NCBI RefSeq assembly: GCF_041690465.1 | Contig: NZ_JAWLHG010000002.1 | Coordinates: 248,001 to 312,000 of the forward strand | Direction of reading: 5' to 3' | DNA from: Falsiroseomonas sp041690465 | GTDB lineage: Bacteria > Pseudomonadota > Alphaproteobacteria > Acetobacterales > Acetobacteraceae | Length of the DNA stretch: 64,000 nucleotides | Shown here: positions 58,850-64,000 of the stretch, piece by piece | How positions within the stretch are numbered: position 1 is the first letter of the stretch | Layout: the number at the start of each line of letters is the position of its first letter | Translations under genes and position numbers: made by a program | Notes under the pieces: model-generated | Seen by the model: the letters and a program-made list of their open reading frames with translations, nothing else | The model's database searches: none | Told to the model about the DNA's origin: nothing

Positions 58850-59590
58850 ATGCTCGGGCTGGAGTTCGACGCGCTGCCGGCGGAGCAGGTCCTTGCGATG
58901 CTGGCGGCGCGCCCCGCCGGGGCGCCCTTCGCCTACCTTGTGACGCCAAACGCCGACCACCTGGTGCGGCTGGCGCGTGAGCCTGAGCGCTACGGGCCGC
59001 TCTATCGCGAGGCGGCCTGGCGCCTTCTCGACAGCCGGGTGGTGGCGCGGCTGGCGCGCGCACTGGGGCTTCCGGCCCCGCCGGTGGTCCCCGGCAGCGA
59101 CCTGACGGCGCGGCTGTTGGGCGAGGTGGTGGCGCCCGATGACCGCATCGCGATCCTTGGCGGCACCGCGGCGACCGTGGCGGCGGTGCGTGCGCGCTTC
59201 GGCCTGCGCGACGTGGTCCATCACGATCCGCCGATGGGCTTCGACACCGATCCGGCGGCGCTGGAGGCGGCAATCGCCTTCGTGCGCGATGCGCGGGCCC
59301 GCTTCACCTTCCTCTGCGTCGGCTCGCCGCGGCAGGAGATCGTGGCCCGGGCGGTGGCGCATCGCGGCGGCGCCACCGGCACCGCGCTCTGCGTCGGCGC
59401 CAGCCTGCGCTTCCTCTCGGGCGAGGAGCGGCGCGCGCCGCGGCTGATGCAGTGGGCGGGCGTGGAATGGGCCTGGCGGCTGGCGCAGGACCCGCGGCGG
59501 CTGGCGCGGCGCTATCTGGTGGAGGACCCGGCGCTGCTCGCGCTGCTGTGGCGGGAGCGTTCAGCGCGGCGTCGGGCGCAGCGCGGGTAG
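58850..59590 (+). CDS. WecG/TagA/CpsF family glycosyltransferase
   Basis: Enzyme of 246 aa. It has TPNADHLVRLAREPERYG, LLDSRVVARLARALGLP, VPGSDLT, a middle IAILGGTAATVAAVRARFG and the family motif FLCVGSPRQEIVA, then ALCVGASLRFLSGEERRAP. Such enzymes transfer N-acetylmannosamine-type or other sugars to lipid carriers, usually as the second step of repeat-unit assembly. Its 3' end overlaps the convergent glycosyltransferase gene by 30 bp. ATG at 58850 follows GAGG. Confidence 0.9.
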   Translation: MLGLEFDALPAEQVLAMLAARPAGAPFAYLVTPNADHLVRLAREPERYGPLYREAAWRLLDSRVVARLARALGLPAPPVVPGSDLTARLLGEVVAPDDRIAILGGTAATVAAVRARFGLRDVVHHDPPMGFDTDPAALEAAIAFVRDARARFTFLCVGSPRQEIVARAVAHRGGATGTALCVGASLRFLSGEERRAPRLMQWAGVEWAWRLAQDPRRLARRYLVEDPALLALLWRERSARRRAQRG

Positions 59591-60604
59591 GCCACCCAGC
59601 ACCTCGCCGCGCAGCCGCCGCAGCAGGCCGCCGCGATGCGCCGCATCGGTGCGCGCAAGATAGTCGCGCGCGTGCGGCGTCACGCCGTAGAGATGCTCGC
59701 TGCCTGGCTGCCGCCGGAAGCGGCGCGCCATCGCCAGCGCCTCCGGCCCCGCGCGCAGGCCCTGGGCCAGCACGCCGTTGCGTGCGCCCTTGACCTGGTA
59801 GGCGAGGAAGCGCGGCAGCAGCGCCAGCGGATGCGCACCGTGCTTCATCGCCACGTAGAGCCGGTTGCGCACGAAGTGGTGCCAGCGCGTGCCGGTCCAG
59901 CCGACGCGCGCCTCCGGGCTCACCTTGTGGCGCACCGCGATGTCGCCGCGGTAGCGGATGCGCCTGCCCATGTTGATCAGGCGCAGCGCGAGGTCGAATT
60001 CCTCCCAGGTGAAGAACAGCAAATCGTCGTAGCCGCCGGCCGCCGCGAAATCGGCGCGACGCAGCGCGTGGCCGGCGCCGACGAAGGTCGCGGCATCGAA
60101 GCTGCCCGCCGCGCGGGGCAGCAGGCCGAGCGGATAGCCCCAGGAGGAAAGGTCCTCCTCGCCCGTCGCATGCACCAGGATGCGGCAGGCGACCGCGGCG
60201 ATGTCGGGCTCGGCATCCAGCGCCGCCACCGCGCGCGCCAGCGTCTCCGGCGCGGCGAATTCGGCATCGTTGTCGAGCGCGAAGACCACCCGAGCGGCGC
60301 CGAGCGCGGTGGCGCGGTTGCGCCCGCCGGCGACGCCGTGGTTGCGGTCAAGCCGCACCAGCGTCGCGTCCGGGGCATCGCGCACGCTCTCCGCCAGGCG
60401 GGCCAGCGCCTCGGGCCGGCTGCCCTGGTCGGCGATCCAGACATGCTTCGCGACGCCACGCTGCGCCCGCGCCGAGGCGATGGCGGCGACGGTCTCCTCC
60501 GCGCGGTCCATGGCCAGGATGATCACATCCGCGTCCACCGCGCCCGTGGGGGCTGCTGCGCCGGCGATGTGCTGCGCGCCCTGCGGCAATGGTGTCGTCT
60601 TCAT
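59561..60604 (-). CDS. Glycosyltransferase family 2 protein (rhamnosyltransferase-like)
   Basis: GT-A protein of 347 aa. It has VIILAMDRAEETVAAIASA, VWIADQGSRPE and the DxD-type FALDNDAEF, followed by AGHALRRADFAAAGGYDD and WEEFDLALRLINMGRRIRYR. The pattern fits EPS glycosyltransferases that act on lipid-linked sugars. ATG at 60604 overlaps the preceding gene by 4 bp. The long C-terminal Arg-rich tail is probably peripheral-membrane associated. Confidence 0.89.
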   Translation of the reverse strand: MKTTPLPQGAQHIAGAAAPTGAVDADVIILAMDRAEETVAAIASARAQRGVAKHVWIADQGSRPEALARLAESVRDAPDATLVRLDRNHGVAGGRNRATALGAARVVFALDNDAEFAAPETLARAVAALDAEPDIAAVACRILVHATGEEDLSSWGYPLGLLPRAAGSFDAATFVGAGHALRRADFAAAGGYDDLLFFTWEEFDLALRLINMGRRIRYRGDIAVRHKVSPEARVGWTGTRWHHFVRNRLYVAMKHGAHPLALLPRFLAYQVKGARNGVLAQGLRAGPEALAMARRFRRQPGSEHLYGVTPHARDYLARTDAAHRGGLLRRLRGEVLGGLPALRPTPR

Positions 60605-61620
60605 CGCGGCGGCAGGCGAAAATCGGGCGCGGGGATGGCCAGATAGGCCATCCGCTTCGCCTCCAGCCGGCCGCGCGTGACGGTATCCAGGATGAGCCCG
60701 CAGGCGAGCGAAAGGAAGGAGAGCAGCATCAGCCCGGTGGAGAGCACCGCGGTCGGCAGCCGCGGCACCAGCCCGGTCTCCAGCCAGGTCTGCAGCAGCG
60801 GCACGGCCAGCCCGATGCTCAGCGTGGCGAGCGCGAGCGCGACGGTGGCGAAGAAGCCCAGCGGGCGCTCCCGCCGCACCAGCAGCGCCAGCATGCGCAG
60901 GATGCGGAACCCGTCGCGCCAGGTGTTGAGCTTGGAATGGCTGCCCGGCGGGCGCTCGCGATAGGCGGTCGGCAACTCGCCGACCGGCAGGCGGAGTTCC
61001 AGCGCGTGCACGGTGAACTCCGTCTCGGTCTCGAAGCCGGAAGCGAGGGCGGGGAAGGACTTCGCAAAGCGGCGGGAGAACACGCGATAGCCGGAGAGCA
61101 TGTCGCTCACGCGATTGCCGAACACCGCACCCATGATGCCGGTCAGCGCACGGTTGCCGAAGCGGTGTCCGCGGCGATAGGCGGCGGCCGCGTCGGTCAC
61201 GCGCACGCCGGTCACCATGTCCAGCCGGCCGTCGAGTAGCAGGCGGATCATCGCCGGCGCGGCGGTGGCGTCGTAGGTGTCGTCGCCATCCACCATCACG
61301 TACACGTCGGCTTCGATATCGGCGAGCATGCGGCGGACGACATGGCCCTTGCCCTGCTGCGCCTCGCGCCGGACCACCGCACCGGCGGCGGCGGCGACCT
61401 CCGCCGTGCGATCGCTGCTGTTGTTGTCATAGACATAGACGGTGGCTTCCGGCAGCGCCGAGCGGAAGCCGGCGACCACGCGCGGGATCGCCACCTCCTC
61501 GTTGTAGCTGGGCACCAGCACGGCGATGCGCGGTGCGGGGCGCACCGCCTCCTCCCATTGCTCGGCCTCGCCCGCGACCTGCTCCGCCTGCGGCATGCGC
61601 CACTCCCCGAGGGTGTGCAT
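60601..61620 (-). CDS. Glycosyltransferase family 2, polyprenyl-phosphate sugar synthase-like
   Basis: Protein of 339 aa resembling dolichyl-phosphate mannose synthase and GtrB. The catalytic part shows LVPSYNEEVAIPRVVAGF, DNNSSDRTAEVAAAAG and VMVDGDDTYDA (DxD), with RPPGSHSKLNTWRDGFRIL. Two C-terminal helices (FFATVALALATLSIGLAVPL and LSTGLMLLSFLSLACGLIL) anchor it in the membrane. ATG at 61620 lies 7 bases after GAGGGG; a GTG at 61626 lies too near that site. It likely pairs functionally with the GtrA protein at 63213. Confidence 0.9.
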   Translation of the reverse strand: MHTLGEWRMPQAEQVAGEAEQWEEAVRPAPRIAVLVPSYNEEVAIPRVVAGFRSALPEATVYVYDNNSSDRTAEVAAAAGAVVRREAQQGKGHVVRRMLADIEADVYVMVDGDDTYDATAAPAMIRLLLDGRLDMVTGVRVTDAAAAYRRGHRFGNRALTGIMGAVFGNRVSDMLSGYRVFSRRFAKSFPALASGFETETEFTVHALELRLPVGELPTAYRERPPGSHSKLNTWRDGFRILRMLALLVRRERPLGFFATVALALATLSIGLAVPLLQTWLETGLVPRLPTAVLSTGLMLLSFLSLACGLILDTVTRGRLEAKRMAYLAIPAPDFRLPPR

Positions 61621-61631
61621 GTCCACGCCCC

Positions 61632-63197
61632 TCAGCAGGCGTTCCGCATGCGCACCACCACCAGCAAGGTGCGCAGGATGATGATGAAATCAAGCCAGAG
61701 TGACCAGCGTGCGATGTATTCCAGGTCGCTCTCGACCCGCCGGAGGATCTGGTCCTCGCTGGGCGTGGGGCCACGGAAGCCGCGCACCTGCGCCAGCCCG
61801 GTGAGGCCGGGCTTCACCCGGTGGCGCGCCGCGTAGTTGGCCACCACCTCGTCGAAGCGGCGGTTGCCGGCGCGGGTGCCGGGCGCGTGCGGGCGCGGGC
61901 CGACGAAGCTCATCTCCCCGCGCAGCACGTTGAAGAGCTGTGGCAGCTCGTCGAGCGAGGTGCGCCGCAGGATGGCGCCCACGCGCGTCACCCGTGGATC
62001 GCCGTGCAGCACCTGGCGCATCGCCTCGTGATCGGTCTCGTCCTCGTACATCGTGCGGAACTTGAAGACATCGAAGAACTGGTCGTTGAACCCGGTGCGG
62101 CGCTGGCGGAACAGCACCGGGCCGGGGCTGTCGAGCTTCACCGCCAGCGCGATCAGCAGCATCGGCACCGCCGCGACCGCCAGCGCCGTGCCGGCCAGCA
62201 GGTAGTCCGACACGAACTTGAGCAGCGCGGAAACGCCGGAGATCGGCCGTGCGCAGAGCAGCGGCGGCACCACCGGCTCGCCCTCCTGGCCGAGCCTTGC
62301 CGCCATCAGGTCGGGCGCCAGCCGCAGCTCGACCGGCAGCGCGGAGAGCTGCTCGACGAGCGCATTGATGCGCCCCTCCGACGACCAGGGCAGCGCGATC
62401 ACCACCACGTCGAGCTCGCCACGGCGGATCATCGCGGTGAGCTGCGCCAGGCCACCGAGCATCGGCAGGCCGGCAGGCGGCTCCACGCCGCGCCCGCCGC
62501 GTTCATCCGCCAGCCCGATCAGATCAAGGCCGGCGGGGTCGCGGCGCAGCGCGGCGGCGAGGCGCGCGGCCTGCGGGCCGGCGCCGAGGATGGCGGTGCG
62601 GCGGGCGGTGCGCGGCATGCGCCGCATCATCGCGGCGGTGCCGGCGCGGCCGACCAGCAGGCCGAAGCCGGCGATGCCGAAGGCCGCCGCCAGCCAATCC
62701 GGCGTGATCCGCCACAGTGCACCGAAGGCGGCCGCCGCCGCGAGCGTCACCGCCAGCGCAGCGAGGCCCGCGGTGCCGATCCGGCGGAACTGGCGCCGGC
62801 CGCTGAACAGGAGCGGATGCGCGTAGGCACCGGTCATGAAGCCGCATCCCAGCGTCAGCGAGGCCGCCAGCAGCGTCACGCCGGTGTGACGCGCGAAGCC
62901 CGGGTCGGTCAGCGCATCCGCACCCAGGCCGGCGGCGACCAGCACCGCCATGTCGAGCAGCATGACCAGCGCGGCCAACAGCGCCGGCGCCAGCGGCCGG
63001 GGTCGCCGCCGCAGCGCGTCGTTCGCAGCGGTCCGGGTGAAGGCAGCCTCGTGGAGTCCCGGCCGAAGCGGCCGGACGCCGGCGAGGTCGGTGCCGGGGA
63101 AGGGATGGACAACCTCCGCGCCACGCACCACTCCCGGTTCCGAGAGGGTGCCCTTGGGGCGCAGGTTCGTATCGGCCTTGGGGGTCGCTGCGCGCAT
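61632..63197 (-). CDS. EPS polyprenyl glycosylphosphotransferase (WcaJ/PssA type)
   Basis: Initiating glycosylphosphotransferase of 521 aa. The N-terminal half has four helices and a CoA-binding-like Rossmann region (TAILGAGPQAARLAAALRRD). The C-terminal sugar-transferase domain includes a helix (YLLAGTALAVAAVPMLLIAL), DVFKFRTMYEDE and RRTSLDELPQLFNVLRGEMS followed by FVGPRP. It loads the first sugar-1-phosphate onto undecaprenyl phosphate. The start at 63197 has no clear ribosome binding site and may depend on translation of the gtrA gene 15 bp upstream. Confidence 0.9.
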   Translation of the reverse strand: MRAATPKADTNLRPKGTLSEPGVVRGAEVVHPFPGTDLAGVRPLRPGLHEAAFTRTAANDALRRRPRPLAPALLAALVMLLDMAVLVAAGLGADALTDPGFARHTGVTLLAASLTLGCGFMTGAYAHPLLFSGRRQFRRIGTAGLAALAVTLAAAAAFGALWRITPDWLAAAFGIAGFGLLVGRAGTAAMMRRMPRTARRTAILGAGPQAARLAAALRRDPAGLDLIGLADERGGRGVEPPAGLPMLGGLAQLTAMIRRGELDVVVIALPWSSEGRINALVEQLSALPVELRLAPDLMAARLGQEGEPVVPPLLCARPISGVSALLKFVSDYLLAGTALAVAAVPMLLIALAVKLDSPGPVLFRQRRTGFNDQFFDVFKFRTMYEDETDHEAMRQVLHGDPRVTRVGAILRRTSLDELPQLFNVLRGEMSFVGPRPHAPGTRAGNRRFDEVVANYAARHRVKPGLTGLAQVRGFRGPTPSEDQILRRVESDLEYIARWSLWLDFIIILRTLLVVVRMRNAC

Positions 63198-63212
63198 CCG
63201 TGGCTATCTTGG

Positions 63213-63677
63213 TCAGGGGTCCGGTGCGCGTTTGACGGCACCGAAGACGAAACGTCGCGACAGGAGAAAGTTTCCGCTCATCCCCGCCAGGGCCCCGGCG
63301 GCGACGCCGATCACCGGATGCTGTGCGACGGAGGACACACCAGCGACCAACGCGGCGTAAGTACCGTAGTTGAATGCGAAGCCGACAAGGTTGACGAGGA
63401 CGAAGACCCCCCATTGCCGCAGTGCCGCGCCCTCGCCCAGGCCGCGGAAGGTCCAGGCTCGGTTGAGCGCCCAGGTTGTCGTCGCCGCCGCCAGGTAGGA
63501 CACCGCCCGCCCACCATAAAGCCCGAAACCGGCCGCCAGCCCCGCATAGAGCACCGCGGTATCCACCACGAAGCCGATGGTGCCCACCACGCCGAAGCGC
63601 AGGAACTGCAGCAGCGTGCGGCTGCGCGCATCCCCGATCAGCACGACAAGGCGGTGGGTGAGGGCGAGGTCGGACAT
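63213..63677 (-). CDS. GtrA family membrane protein
   Basis: Protein of 154 aa with four helices, including FLRFGVVGTIGFVVDTAVLYAG, AVSYLAAATTTWALNRAWTF and GMSGNFLLSRRFVFG at the end, the classic GtrA pattern. GtrA proteins flip undecaprenyl- or polyprenyl-linked sugars for surface-polymer modification, usually with a GtrB transferase like the protein at 60601. ATG at 63677 follows AGAGGAG. Confidence 0.92.
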   Translation of the reverse strand: MSDLALTHRLVVLIGDARSRTLLQFLRFGVVGTIGFVVDTAVLYAGLAAGFGLYGGRAVSYLAAATTTWALNRAWTFRGLGEGAALRQWGVFVLVNLVGFAFNYGTYAALVAGVSSVAQHPVIGVAAGALAGMSGNFLLSRRFVFGAVKRAPDP

Positions 63678-63840
63678 CGGGCTCCTCTGCTGCGGCGCAG
63701 CATGCCGCGTACCGCGATGCCTCTCAAACCACGCTCTGGTGACGGAAGGAAGGCGTGGCCGTGACCTGGACGTGGCCTGCCTGGACGGCAAGGGACGGGG
63801 CTGCAAGGGTGCGGCGCACAAGAGCTGGGCAGGTGGATGG

Positions 63841-64000
63841 ATGCGGATCGGGCTGGTGGGCCTCGGGAGGATGGGCGCGGCGATGGCAGGGCGGCTCGCC
63901 GCGACCGGGGCGGAAGTCGCGGGCTTCGACCTCGACCCGGCGCGCTCCGGCGTCCGGCGGCTGGAGGAGGCGGCGGCTCCCGTCGTGATCCTCTCCCTGC
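63841..64000 (+). CDS. NAD(P)-dependent beta-hydroxyacid dehydrogenase-like protein (N-terminal part)
   Basis: A partial gene of 53 codons, cut by the window end. It begins MRIGLVGLGRMGAAMAGRLA, the Rossmann motif of 3-hydroxyisobutyrate / 6-phosphogluconate-type dehydrogenases, followed by VAGFDLDPARS. A GGTGG-containing stretch lies just upstream. The remaining gene and substrate cannot be seen. It is divergent from gtrA with 163 bp between them. Confidence 0.78.
   Translation, partial: MRIGLVGLGRMGAAMAGRLAATGAEVAGFDLDPARSGVRRLEEAAAPVVILSL

Overview
The window is strongly GC-rich chromosomal DNA with tightly packed genes, frequent GTG and TTG starts and many 1-13 bp gene overlaps. A beta-ketoadipate operon carrying a pcaDC fusion, several TRAP transporters, indolepyruvate oxidoreductase genes and the general protein style suggest an alphaproteobacterium, probably of the Acetobacteraceae (Roseomonas-like). 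This placement is inferred from gene content; no rRNA is present. I see no prophage, insertion sequence or CRISPR array.

Layout. (1) 1-2680: thiamine-precursor ABC operon (minus strand) behind a TPP riboswitch. (2) 2731-4720: a histone-deacetylase-like hydrolase, a DUF192 protein, then tRNA-Pro(TGG) and tRNA-Thr(TGT). (3) 4882-17538: a nitrogen-compound region with a Rieske oxygenase, RidA, creatininase-like amidohydrolase, two FAD amine/amino-acid oxidases, a 2-oxoglutarate/Fe oxygenase next to an HD-type di-iron oxygenase, an AhpD-like protein, a HisC-like aminotransferase, and parts of two polar amino-acid ABC transporters without any ATPase gene. (4) 17666-19711: a membrane protein, an EEP-family hydrolase and a keto-pentenoate-hydratase-like enzyme.

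(5) 19713-31558 is a ten-gene, nearly gapless minus-strand operon: iorA, iorB, TRAP P-Q-M, marR, an alpha/beta hydrolase, Rieske dioxygenase alpha and beta, and a molybdenum hydroxylase large subunit. It looks like an uptake and catabolic unit for an aryl- or indole-pyruvate type compound; the substrate is inferred. Its divergent upstream region, shared with a single-domain response regulator, contains three copies of a heptamer overlapping a candidate promoter. (6) 32108-40214: TRAP P-Q-M followed by pcaF, pcaDC, pcaHG and pcaB, a transport and beta-ketoadipate operon for protocatechuate. (7) 40281-44573: KDPGal aldolase and kinase, an ABC ATPase and permease without a binding protein, and a MepA endopeptidase.

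(8) 44699-63677: an exopolysaccharide locus with a Wza-like export lipoprotein, a Wzc-like tyrosine autokinase, GalE-like epimerase, two acyltransferases around a Wzy/WaaL-like protein, glycosyltransferases, a beta-barrel outer-membrane protein, a WecG/TagA enzyme, a polyprenyl glycosylphosphotransferase and a GtrA protein. A type I secretion ATPase/adaptor pair with two small uncharacterised proteins sits inside this locus. The window ends in a partial beta-hydroxyacid-dehydrogenase-like gene.

The most promising leads are the 2OG-oxygenase/HD-oxygenase pair (10265-11961), which resembles the two-step PhnY/PhnZ and TmpA/TmpB logic but uses a different oxygenase family, and the ten-gene operon at 19713-31558.
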